DNA of 64,000 nt from Trema orientale (Eukaryota > Streptophyta > Magnoliopsida > Rosales > Cannabaceae): positions 231,762 to 295,761 of the forward strand of contig JXTC01000038.1 in assembly GCA_002914845.1 (NCBI GenBank), read 5' to 3'. Both the position numbers and the translations under genes were made by a program. The notes beneath the pieces were generated by a model. It made no database searches, was not told where the DNA came from, and worked only from the letters and a program-made list of their open reading frames with translations. Below, one piece after another: positions 1-10,605 of this stretch. Each line of letters opens with the position of its first letter. Within the stretch, counting starts at the first letter, position 1.

Positions 1-178
1 TCTGAATGCTAAACTTTTAGAGACCAAATACTAATTGTCTCTAACAACTATTAGAGACGCGTTTTTAGAGACGAATGGTGACGAAATGATTTTTTGTCTA
101 TGAAAAAGTTTTAGAGACGAATATAAGCATTTTTAGAGACCAAAAACTTCGCCTCTAAAACTGATTTTTCTTGTAGTG
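1..178 (-). mobile_element. Terminus of a CACTA (En/Spm-like) DNA transposon, continuing left of the window
   Basis: Read on the minus strand, the sequence starting at position 178 is CACTACAAGAAAAATCAG, the typical terminal inverted repeat of plant CACTA elements. The next 170 bases carry repeated copies of a short subterminal motif (TTTTAGAGAC or variants, at about 16, 50, 62, 108 and 130), as expected of CACTA subterminal repeats that bind the transposase. The three bases after the end (TAG, 179-181) would be the 3-bp target duplication, but the other end lies outside the window, so this cannot be confirmed. No transposase coding is visible. Confidence 0.75.
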
Positions 179-2473
179 TAGGATGAAAGGAACAAATTGA
201 AATAATCAACCCCATTCAAACTATGGAAACTTTGACTCAACAAAAGATGGTATACTAGTCGACATTTATTTTTTAGCTATTTATCCTATTAATTGTTTCT
301 TTAGTATAATGTAGTTATTTTGGACTTTTGGTTTTGTTTGTTTACAGGTTCAATTTTTTCTACATCTAAAAGGATTACATCACTAGATGATCTTTCATAT
401 CATTAAGACGAAAAAGATATGAAGACGTAAGATAGTTTAGGGATTTTTTTTTTCTTTTTTATTTTGTTAAGAAGTAAACATATCCTATGTTGAATGTTTA
501 GACATATTATTTGTCATATTAAGCTGCAAAGGCAAATAGAATGATGTGATTTTATTGTTTGTTTATTTATTTATGCCGTATTTTTTTGTTAGTTTCAACA
601 ATACTATTACTGCTAGTATTTTACACTATTTTTGTTATTATGATGTTTTCCTATATTCTAAAATTTCTCAGCTCTACGCTACTCAATATATCCTATTTAG
701 CATTTGTTTTTGCGCATAAAAATTTCTTATATATTGAAATAAAATTCTATAAGATTTTTTTGTATTTTACCTTTACCAATTTTTTTTTTAATGTGAAATA
801 GTTCCTTGTTTATATTTTTTTAAAAAAAAGAAAAAGTAAAGAAAAACATTAGGAAAAAAAACGTGTAGAACTTAGTCTTTAGTAGAAGTTTCACGCTAAA
901 AAAAAGGTCTGATGCATAGTTGTACTTGGAATGTTAATTCTATAGGATAAAGCAAAGAAAAAAAAGAAAAAAGAAAAAAAAAAAAAGGAAACTTGTAGAG
1001 CTTAGTCTTAGTGGAAGTTTGACGCTAAAAAAAATGGTGCATAATGGCAATACTGTGATAATGTAAAGAAAAAAAAGGAAAAAATAAATAAACTTGAAAG
1101 TTTGGTCCATAGTTGTACTTGGAGTGACAAAATTGTAATTATGAGTGCAAATTATAAAAAGGTGAGACATTTAGTATATAGGTTAAAACAACAAGACTTA
1201 TATTTGAAAAAGTTAGGAGAACAAGTGTAAAAAAATTAAAGTGGAGTATGAGTAAGAGGCTGATGGAGGGACTATCCTCAGCATTCCTCATCCAAAAATA
1301 TAGACATGTTAAAATCAACCATTATAGAAACTAGTTACCTATAGGATAGAGATGCAATAAGTCATAACATTAATCTTTAAATTTAATTCACGCTTTACCT
1401 CAAATGTGCATATGACATAAACTGGAGTGTTGAGTAAAAATTTGACAATCACACAATATAATTTAACCCATGCCAAATTTAAAGTATGAGAGTTTGTTAG
1501 TTTAAGTTCGACACATTCAAGATTATAAGAATAATTTCTTAATTACAATCCTTTGGTACAAAGGAAGATATTTTGATTTCAATTACAATGACACTAATTA
1601 CTTATGTAACTCGGGAGAATTTTGGATAGATTTTAGATTACGACTGCACTCAACTTATTTAATTGAGTTACCTACATACTCCGTTGAGGGATCAAACCCC
1701 ATGTAATTCTAGGAGTTTTGAATTGAAGATTGAAAAATTCCAGTGAATGTCGTTACACAGGAGTTTATGAAATTCTGATAAATGAGCATTATGTCTTAGA
1801 ATTAGGGGAATTTTTATAAGTTGGTGAATTTCTAGGTAGATGACATTTGTTAGAATTCTAGGAGTTGTATTTAGATTTATAGGTGAATAATATTTTTTCG
1901 AATTTTGGGAATATTAATTTCAATTTTAAATATATGATTGCAGTTAACTTTTTGAGACTAAGTTACTTAGGTATCTTTTGGAAGAATCAAGTCTACATAA
2001 TTCGAAAGATTTTGTAGTTTGGGGATTTTGAGGTAAGCGATCTCATTAGAATTTCAGAGATTTTTATCATTTGGTATGGATTTGGGAATTTAAGGTGAAT
2101 GATCTCAATTGGAATTTTGAGAGCTTTTAAAAATTTGATTTAAACTTGGAACTGCACCTAGTATATTTTTTAGGTTGTCTAAGTATCCTTTGTGAAATCA
2201 AATCTGACGTAGTTCATGGTTTTGAACAGTTGATAGTTTAGATTTATTTATTAGTATTCCCAATTTATAGAACTATAGGCTAAAAAGACTCTTTTCTATC
2301 TCATGGATATTTTTGTAATCCATTAAATTTACTTTGATTTAATTTTGACAAAAATATATAGACTTATGAAGAATTTGGAGTCTTAGATTTATTACTTTTC
2401 ATTTTCAAAAATCTGTTTTAGCGAGTATTACTAAATAATTAATTAATTGCTTGATACAATGATTAATTAATTA
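179..2473. other. Non-coding AT-rich stretch with degenerate local duplication
   Basis: No supportable gene. ORFs here are low-complexity T- or A-rich runs. A segment around 830-920 (AACTTAGTCTTTAGTAGAAG and the following GACGCTAAAAA-type text) recurs in altered form at about 980-1,040, and the phrase CATAGTTGTACTTGGA occurs at about 915 and 1,110, so this is a decayed local duplication. Positions 1,285-1,430 are a dispersed repeat listed separately. Confidence 0.6.
1285..1430 (+). repeat. Dispersed repeat, copy 1 (partner at 10,465-10,605)
   Basis: About 140 bases beginning CCAAAAATATAGACATGTTA and running through CTAGTTACCTATAGGATAGA to GTGCATATGACATA recur in the same orientation at about 10,465-10,605 with scattered substitutions and a small indel. 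No coding potential was recognised. The partner lies at the left edge of the duplicated segment next to the gag-like gene, so this may be part of a dispersed non-autonomous element. Confidence 0.7.
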
Positions 2474-3889
2474 TGTTGTAACAACGAGTACATTTATTGC
2501 AACAGAATATGAAAATAAAGATATGAACACATGATGTTTTTAATGTGGTTCAGAGCTTTCCTACTCCATGGGGCCATACTCAGAGATTAAACAAATTAGT
2601 AAAGTATCAAAGAATACAAACAACAAATGACTTAAACAATAAAAGACTTCTTATTTTCAATCACCGCAATGAGTTATATTCTCTCCACTAATATATTTAG
2701 TGAGCTCTCCTTGATTTCAATGATCTATCACTTCGTGAACTCCCTTCACTGTTTCGAATTGATCTTCTCCCGAACACTTTGTGTTTATCCTCCTGATAAA
2801 CACTCACAGTTAAGCTCCCCTTGACCTTGTTGATCTTTTGCTCATGAACTCCCTTCATGTCTACGAATTTATCTTATCCCAAAGATGAAGCGTTCGTCCT
2901 CCCGATGAACATGTGTACTCAAACAAATACTTAGAAAACTCTCATACTCTCTAAGACTCACAAAATAGCTTTAGAACACACTCTAAGCCTTACAATAAAA
3001 GGCTCTCATATAGTAAATTTTTCTCTTTGAAGTGTATAAAAATTCCTTAGAGTGACTAAGCTTTTACAGATAAATTTCTAGCCTAAAAATTGTCTTCCCC
3101 TAGTGTGAAATGGCTGGAAATAAGAAAATAATGATTTAGCAAAAAATATATTGTCATTCCTTATTTGGACTATCAGAAAATTGTTGCAACAACTTGCATG
3201 AATAGTCCTTCAAAAATATCCAGGTATATTGAGAAATATTCTCTGCAAATTTTGCTCTCCTTTATCAATTGAAATCCTCATTTATACTTGCATATACTTT
3301 CCTTAAACCCAAAGATAGATTTCCTAACCAATTAGAGTCAATCAATTCAATCAAGAGAACTTTCTTTAAAAAGACAAATCTGTTGCAATAGATAAGATCA
3401 CCATATTTCAACAACTCATAGTATTAATTAGGAAAATACTAATTAATTCAACGAGATAATATTCAGGACCATTTAAGGACTAAAATCCATATGAATTCTC
3501 CTCAGAAACCTGTCCAAATTCATTAGTCCAATTAAGAGCAATCAGATATCAATCATAGACAATATAATGAGGAAATTGTGAAAATATATAAGGAAAATAT
3601 AAAAGGAATTGATAGGAAGAATATCCTATTCATACTAAATAGCTAAACACAGTATTTCTTTTATATTCCATCCATATAATCACCAGAATCATCAAATTTG
3701 AAAATTAAAAAACGTTTGAATAAAATCCAAAAGTTTCTATAATGAGAAAAATGCAAGTTTTCAGTTATTGTGAAAACAATCAACACTTGTGGCAACAACT
3801 GCAGACTTGTTATAACAACAAGATATTCTCATAAACACTTGAGTTTACAATACTTTGCTATTTAGATTGCTAAACTCTTGGACCTAATA
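2474..3889 (-). repeat. 3' LTR of the truncated copia element
   Basis: Read on the minus strand, the LTR follows a polypurine tract (AATGGGGAAA, 3,900-3,891). It starts TATTAGGTCC, probably a decayed TGTTAGGTCC, and ends GTTGTTACAACA at 2,474. Near the end is CTGAACCACATTAAAAAC, a phrase often seen in plant copia LTRs. Length is about 1.4 kb. The 5' partner LTR is absent, so the boundaries rest on terminal TG/CA logic and the polypurine tract, not on comparison of two copies. Confidence 0.6.
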
Positions 3890-5599
3890 ATTTCCCCATT
3901 TGGTATCCTTTTGACAAAATTAACATGAGAGAGAATATAATGAACTCAAGTATAAAAGCTGCAAAAGAAACGGTCAATTACCATATCACAAAAACAAATT
4001 GTTTCTCCTGAGAATCACAGTTATGAGACTCACATGAATATCCCCTTGAAAAACACAATTCAGAATATCCAAATAGAATTCATGGTCATCTCCCCCTAAA
4101 ATTAATAATCCAATAACTCCAAACAACCAAAAATATCTCATGATCTCCCTTTTTCGTCAAAAAAGGGACAAAATAGCAAAATAACCAAATAGACAACTAT
4201 AATGGACTCCAGACGTTCGTCCTAAGGGGCATGGTTCGCCTTCAAGTTTCAGATCTCAAATGGGGACACGAAGATTATCAATATCTGCACGAAGAAAAGG
4301 TAAACAACCATATCTAGATTTTGTTGTAACAGAAAAAGTCAATGATACAATAGTTACAGTAGCATGAACAACAATCAACTTGTGCAGCAGGTTCATATTC
4401 TGTTGCTACAAGAGATGAAGCTGTTGCAACAAGAACTAATGTTATTGCAATGAAAGGTTTTTTGACAACAACAAAAATCTATAATTTCAACAACCACTTG
4501 TGAGTTATCCATGTTGCTCCCCCTCAACAGTTGCTTTGCTTTTCAAATGATATGTGACAAATAGCATAGGTGCAGTGACATATATACCATGGTTAAGGAT
4601 GAAGTTTGTAACTTGAATAAAATAAAATAAAAAAGCAAATAAAAAGAAGAGAGACAAGCAGTCACTCTCTTTAGGGTAAGATATAAGACATAAATCACAA
4701 TATGCATTTGAAGTTCTCAACCAATCCCAAAAAATCAGAGAAAAATCAGGAAACTGATATGAAAATAAAACAGGAAAATGGAATTATACTGCAATAAATT
4801 TTGAACAGTTCACACACAAACCTTAAAAAAACAAAACTTTTTTTGTTTATATATATTTTTTAAATTTTTGCCACACAGAAAAAATAAAAACAAATTCAGC
4901 CAAAAATAATCTCGGTAAATTCAAGATATTATCTTGACAAATGAAAAGAAAATAAGAAAAAAATATCAGTTTTATTTCTGAAATAAAAATGATTTTAAAA
5001 TTAAAATGAATTGTTATCTTTTTGATAAACAAATCTCCTTATTTATGAAATCAAGATGAATTAATTGGATCAAAAACTAACTGACTTACCCCTTTATATT
5101 TTCTACAAATTCCTAGACACTTCCCAAGCATTAGGCAGTTTAACTATTTATTTTTTATTTTTTATATTTCAACTTATTTTCTATTTTTTTTTTTTAAAAA
5201 TAAGTCCCATGATTAGTAGCTTTCACATTATCTCTAAGATAGCCTTTTTCACATGGTGGATTATCCTTTCCATATTAGTGATACAAAGACTTCCACACAT
5301 CAGAGTAGGTAACTCTTTCTAATCATGTTGCCTGTTCCACAACTAGGTTTAAGTAGTAATTAAATCAGAGTCGGTCAGTTTAAAATCAATCTATAAAATT
5401 CATCAAGACTTAAAAACTTAGAGATTTAAATGTCAAAAGGTCAACAATTCAAGTGAATTAAACAATCTAATTTATAATAAAAATCAATTATACATTTCAA
5501 TTTTTCTTATAATCTTTTCATCTCAATTAATATCTTTTGTTCAAAAGAAATATTTTTGGCTGAAACAGAAAACACATAGCAAAACAAAAAATTTTAACG

Positions 5600-7055
5600 G
5601 AAAAAATTCCTAAAGCTCTGCTTAAGGAATTTTACAGAGTCAAGGGCTTTCATGAAAATGTCTGCAATCTATTTTTCTATCCCAACACATTCTAAAATGA
5701 TTATTTTATTTTCAATTAGTTCCCTTAATGAAATGATCTTAGACTCAATCATAGAGGAAAAACACACATAATTGATCAAATTAATATATCTTTTCTTTGT
5801 AACCACAACATCATCAATATTACATATACTAAGATCTGATGGATGATTTTTCTTTACTCTTAAAGAGTGTCCTTTCTTGATTAGATCATTGAAGAAAACT
5901 ATAGGTACAGTTTCTTGTGCAATAATATGTTTTTGCTCTTCTGATGTTGCAACATTATCGCTTGATGTTGTAGTATGATCATCAGATACTGTAACATTGT
6001 TAGGATTTATTGCAACATGAAATTCTGAGTCAAAATCATTTACAGCTTCATCAGTAAATCTAATTATCTCATCCTTCGAAAAATATGAAAAATCTTTGAA
6101 ATTATCAATAGCAATATTGACTAATTTTATAATAGTTTGAGTCTCATATTATACACACGGCCGCTGGTATTGGAATAGCCGTGAAAAACACCAGTTTCAC
6201 TCTTAGTATCAATTTTGCCAAGTTGCTCTCTATCATTCAAAATGAAACAAATGCTACAAAAAATATGAAAATGACCAAGGTTAGGTTTCTTACCTTTCTA
6301 GATCTCATAAGGAGTCTTTTTCATACCTGGTCGGAGATAGACACGGTTGATGGTGTAACATACAGTGTTTATCACTTCGGCCCACAATCTTTTAGATAAT
6401 TTTTGCTATTCAACATCATTTTGGCCATTTTTTTCCTCTCAACAACACCATTTTGTTCTGGTATTTTAGGAGTAGAAAATTCATGTGTAATTCCATACAA
6501 TTTAGAAAATCAGCAAAAATAGTATTTTCAAATTCTTTACCATGTTCACTTCGAATTCTAACTATTTTGCCAATATTGCAATCCTTTTCAACTTTGAGTT
6601 TTACACACAAATCTCAAAAAGCATCAAATGTGTCTGATTTTTCTTTCAAGAAATTTGCCCAAATAAATCTAGAAAAATCATCCACACATACAAAGATATA
6701 TCATTTACCTGCAATTCTCTCAACTTTCACTGGACCCATAAGATCCATATGTAACAATTCCAATATCTTTGATGTTTCTAATGCTTTGGACAACTTTATG
6801 TATTGTCTTTAACTATTTTCTATGTTGGCATATACTACACACGCCAAAGAACTGTTTTTCAAGCTTTGGTAAACCATGAACTAGACCTGTACTTGTAATT
6901 CTTTTTAAGGACTTAAAATTTAAGTGACCAAGTCTTTTATACTGTAAATCAATGTTATTAACAGTAATATTATGATATGTGTGTGGTTGAATCAAAGTAT
7001 AACAATTGTCATCAGATCTATGACCTTTCAAAATACAATTTCCATTATTGTCCAA
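5600..7055 (-). pseudogene. Copia polyprotein remnant (GAG-pre-integrase, integrase, RNase H tail)
   Basis: The fragment at 6,813-7,055 reads as a GAG-pre-integrase domain with the LGHLNFKSLKRI and CSICQHRK motifs. The fragment at 6,416-6,610 carries integrase motifs (VRIRSEHGKEFEN). Between about 6,120 and 5,790 a linker-like stretch includes KKNHPSDLSICNID. At about 5,725-5,610 the RNase H end (KIIILECVGIEK, then a stop, then IADIFMKALD) is readable. The linker runs almost directly into the RNase H tail, so the reverse transcriptase has been deleted between about 5,790 and 5,740. Stops and frame changes make it a pseudogene. Confidence 0.7.
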
Positions 7056-7062
7056 ACAAATT

Positions 7063-7745
7063 TGTAGACAAAAAAAGTCGAGGTATTAATTTGCAGGAAT
7101 TATAAATATCAGAGTATTAATTTACAAAATTCAAAATCAGGATATTTATTTGCAAGATTTTAAAAGTGAATGTATTAATTTGCAGAAGTTCAAAAATAAG
7201 GGTATATTTTATTGAAAAGTTAAAAGTCAAGATATTATTATGTCATTAACCCTAAAAAGAAAATAAAAAAGTATTATTTATGTTTGAATCTAAATAAATT
7301 AAAAAATTAGAGAAATTTAGGTGGATGACCAATATTTGAAATTTAATAAAGTAGATTTTCACTTTCAATGGGAAAGTTAAAAGATGCAAATAACTCTTTT
7401 TAGCTCTCATTCCAATTTAAAATTTTTTTTTGAATGAAAAGTTAAATAAACTAATTTTATTAGTGTTTAATAAGATCTTATCAAGTAGATGAGGGGTACA
7501 ACATTCTTTTTTATAATTAAAATCAATTAATTAGGCTTCAAGTGTACAAATTTGTATAAATTTCAAATGTGAGGGTATTAATTTACAGAATTCAAAAGAT
7601 ATAGTATTAATTTGTAGGATTTCAAAAGTCAGGGTACTAATTTGCAGAAATTAAAAAAATCAAGAGTATTAATTAACAAAAATTCAAAAATCGGGGTATT
7701 TTTAGTATAAAAGTTAAAAATCAGAGTACTTTATATCATTATCCA
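7063..7745. repeat. Two blocks of degenerate ~35-bp repeats
   Basis: Block A (about 7,075-7,250) and block B (about 7,555-7,745) are each made of 4-5 diverged copies of a unit like GGTATTAATTTGCAGAATTC followed by AAAAGTCA. Both blocks end with the same coda (AAAAGTTAAAAGTCA then AGTACTTT/AGATATTA and ATGTCATTA), so an array was duplicated as a block. The sequence between them (about 7,255-7,550) is AT-rich and unassigned. The left edge abuts the truncation point of the copia element. Confidence 0.6.
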
Positions 7746-8614
7746 TTCTTTCTAAGTCCTGACATCCAATTTTTAATTTATCGAAATTTCAGCAGCATAA
7801 TGACCCAATAAAAAACTCTAATCTCCCTTTTGCTATATCCCATCATAAGCCTCTTTTTGGCTTAAGTAGCTTAGGTCGTGGCGGAACCAAAACGAAATTT
7901 AGAGTCTTTAGTTTTGAGAAATTTTGAAAGCAAGTGACATAAAAACTCTTTTTCAGTCCGTCAGTTAAATCTCTATTTTTCCCGAGCGACTCCCTCCGTG
8001 TAGAGTAGTAATTTGGTTCAAAACAAGTTGGGGTCATGTGTTAAGGAAAAGTCTACTGATTATGACTTTGATCATCATCGGCAATCTAGGTCATGAGACT
8101 TCTGCCGACCATAGATATTCTTAGATCATAGGGATAATCAAGAGAAAAATTTGGAGAAGAGTAGAGAGAAGAACTGTATGAAAAAACCCTACATACTTAC
8201 TTTGTACAATACTTTTCACTGAACTTGCCTTTTGCACATCTTTCTATATTTGCCTTTCTTTCTCTCTCTCTTCTTTTTTTTTTTTTTTTTTCTCTTTCTA
8301 TATTTTCATTTCTTTCTCTCTCGTTTCTTTTTTTCTTATGATTGGTAGTCTGCCTAAAAAAATCCCTTCTGCCTTTTTATAACCACTTTAAAATTTTATT
8401 TCTCTTTATTTTTATTCTCCCACTATTTTCACATATTTTTTCTGAGTGGGAGGTTATCTCATAAATATTGGGATATAAGATTTAATTATTCTTTTTTTTT
8501 TAAAAAAAAGTGGGAGCGTGGAGGAGGCAACTAATGTGTAAACCTCCCACCTTTTTTTTTTCCCCCTTTTTTATCCCATCAAGTTTTTTCTTAATTTCAA
8601 TTTTTTTTGGGTTC
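7746..8614. other. Non-coding stretch with polypyrimidine tracts
   Basis: No gene could be supported. A minus-strand ORF at 7,843-8,037 has no recognisable domain. Two CTTTCTCTCTCTC-type pyrimidine tracts (about 8,255-8,290 and 8,300-8,330) resemble each other, and the words GTGGGAGGTT (8,448) and AACCTCCCAC (8,541) form an imperfect inverted pair about 90 bases apart. Neither implies a known function. Confidence 0.5.
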
Positions 8615-9715
8615 AACATGGAGCATTTGTACATATTGGCACTGCACCTAGAATTTATTTAATAATAACACTTGTAAATGCTATGCATAGATTCTAAAGA
8701 AGAAAATGGTGCCACTCGCTCTATCAAAGTTAGCGTTTATTAGTTTTGTCACATTTAAATTTTTCTTGGCTTCGTTTTCTACCAACATTTAATAGAGTGG
8801 TGGACCATTGATTTACTTGTTGTATATATCTATATATAGGCTTACTTGTACTTATAAACCGTAATCTATATCCAAAGTAATTATTAGTGCTTTCTTAACT
8901 TGTAAAGTCAAACCTAGGGGACCCTATGATTAGTTCACTAGCTATGAAGTTAAGAACAGAGTTTAAGAGAATTTTTGAGTTTACTATGATTGGTTCACTA
9001 TGAAGTTTAAGAACTGAGTACAAGATCCCATGAGTAATATAGAATAATTAATTTTTACATCGGCAAGATTTCTTATTTGTAATTATATCAGGTGAGAAAA
9101 CAAAAAAATAACTATAAATGAATTTGTGTTATTGTGGAGTGAAACACTAATTATATGAGAACACTCATACAATTCTTCTCTTTTTTGCTCATTTAAATTT
9201 TTGAATTAAATATTTTCTTATTTGGTTATAAACTTATGTCGATGTTATTAACAATTAAAGACACTTTGAAAGGACGTAGTTTCTCCAATTTCTAATCTTC
9301 CTCTTTTTTCGGGATATTTTTTATTTTTATTTTTATTTTTATTGGTGTGTTTTTGTATTCTTTTAAGTAATCACCATAGTAACAAATGATGTTGCAGACC
9401 TTCAGCAATAAAACATATTCCTTAAAAAAATGATAGTTTTATGTTTCACAATTTTTCAACCAAATTTATTTACAACAAAGCTACGAAATTACTATAATTA
9501 CTACAATTCCGAATACTCACTCACACTCCCTTAAAATTCCCCACGACATTACTAGAATTCCTATCCAGTTTTTTCTTCCAACACTGGTGATTCCCACACT
9601 GGCATTGGCTCTTCTTCTTTGACCCCAATACTTCACCCTCTTCATCTTTCCATTCCTCCACTTCATTCTTTCCCATAATAAGACCACTACTACTGTTTGT
9701 AATCATGGAAATCGA
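8615..9715 (-). repeat. Segmental duplication, copy A (partner 10,590-11,970)
   Basis: From GCATTTGTACATATTGGCAC (about 8,623) to the GGAAATCGA word near 9,713 this segment matches 10,595-11,970 in the same orientation with scattered substitutions and small indels. It carries the last 61 codons of the gag-like gene and about 900 bp of its 3' flank. It lacks the roughly 300-bp MITE present in copy B, so copy A preserves the empty site. Similarity stops abruptly inside the coding region, so this is a partial tandem duplication and not a whole-gene copy. Confidence 0.85.
9521..9706 (-). pseudogene. Duplicated C-terminal tail of the gag-like gene
   Basis: Sixty-one codons remain open and match the last ~62 residues of the 437-aa gag-like protein. 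Only about eight residue changes are seen before the end, and most are conservative (Ile/Val, Glu/Asp, Asp/Glu). The shared core includes GEVLGSKKKSQCQCG and CWKKKL, with all three cysteines of the cluster kept. The final seven residues of the full protein are replaced by an earlier stop. There is no start or gag core, so it is called a fragment. It could be transcribed only from an unseen upstream promoter. Confidence 0.75.
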
Positions 9716-10464
9716 ATATGCAAAATTATGATTAAAACTTGGTGCATAGGAAGAAAAATTCTTTGGTTGAGAAACTAAATTGAAAGAATTCTTCTACGGT
9801 TAATCAATATATATCATATCCATGATCCCGTAATATTGAGAAAGGTATAAAATCAATGATTTTTTATTTTTGTGATTTGTTTTTTGTTGTAAATTTTTTA
9901 ATCACATTTTCTTGAAATTAATTCAACAAAAAATCACTAATAAAATTAAAAAAAATAATTATATAAATTAATGAGTATATCAATCTGTCAATTTTAATGC
10001 ATGATCTAATTAGTTTGTGTCATGCAGAAGTCGGGATTTAAATTTGGGGACTCTTAAGTTGTAGAGATTCATTGGAGCGCCGTTCAAATTCTTTGTTTTA
10101 TACTTCAAAACTAAGTTTAGTTGAGACAATCAAAATTAAAAAAGACCTTATGTATAAAAGGGCAAAGGCCTAAAGCTTTTTACTCACACCAATGTGAGAT
10201 TCTCTCTGAGCCATACCAACATGTATAACTCTTAATTATCTTGAGTGGATGTATTGTCAATTTAGTTATTCTTGAAGAGATATTACTTTCTGGTGGTATA
10301 AAAACTAAATTGGTGAATTTGTATTTAAAACATATAGTGTTATATGCAAAATTATAACTTAAATCTTTGGAAAGGATGATATTCTCTACTCAAAATGGGT
10401 AATTGGCTATTTAAGTCTAAATGTTGAGCAGTTCCTAAACTAAAGTAAAATATGTGTTTGGAAC
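9716..10464. other. Spacer between the two duplicated segments
   Basis: AT-rich, with no ORF that I can assign. It separates copy A from copy B and has no matching partner within the window that I could find. Confidence 0.5.
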
Positions 10465-10605
10465 CAAATCCAAAAATATAGGCATGTTAAAATCAACTAT
10501 TATAGAAACTAGTTACCTATAGGATAGAGATGTAATACGTCATAGGAATCTTTAAATTTAATTCACGTCTAACTTCAATATGCATATGGCATATACCGGA
10601 CCATT
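10465..10605 (+). repeat. Dispersed repeat, copy 2 (partner at 1,285-1,430)
   Basis: It begins CCAAAAATATAGGCATGTTA and continues through CTAGTTACCTATAGGATAGA to ATGCATATGGCATA. It matches 1,285-1,430 and ends where duplicated segment B begins. The junction suggests that the repeat edge and the duplication edge coincide at about 10,595. Confidence 0.7.

Larger units (their letters stand above)
2474..7062 (-). mobile_element. Truncated, internally deleted Ty1/copia LTR retrotransposon
   Basis: On the minus strand the order is GAG-pre-integrase (7,055-6,815), integrase core (about 6,610-6,415), an integrase-RT linker (about 6,120-5,790), the C-terminal end of RNase H (about 5,725-5,610), a long 3' untranslated region, a polypurine tract and a 3' LTR (3,889-2,474). 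The gag, the 5' LTR and nearly all reverse transcriptase are missing. The order is normal for copia, so the element was inserted in minus orientation and then lost its 5' end and an internal block. It cannot be autonomous. Confidence 0.75.

Noticed and set aside
559..1170. Hydrophobic ORFs that look like small membrane proteins
   Set aside because: They are rich in Phe, Leu and Ile only because of T/A homopolymer runs; there is no start context, no domain and no codon bias.
7843..8037. Minus-strand 64-codon ORF
   Set aside because: No domain or splice context; its position next to repeats makes a chance ORF more likely.
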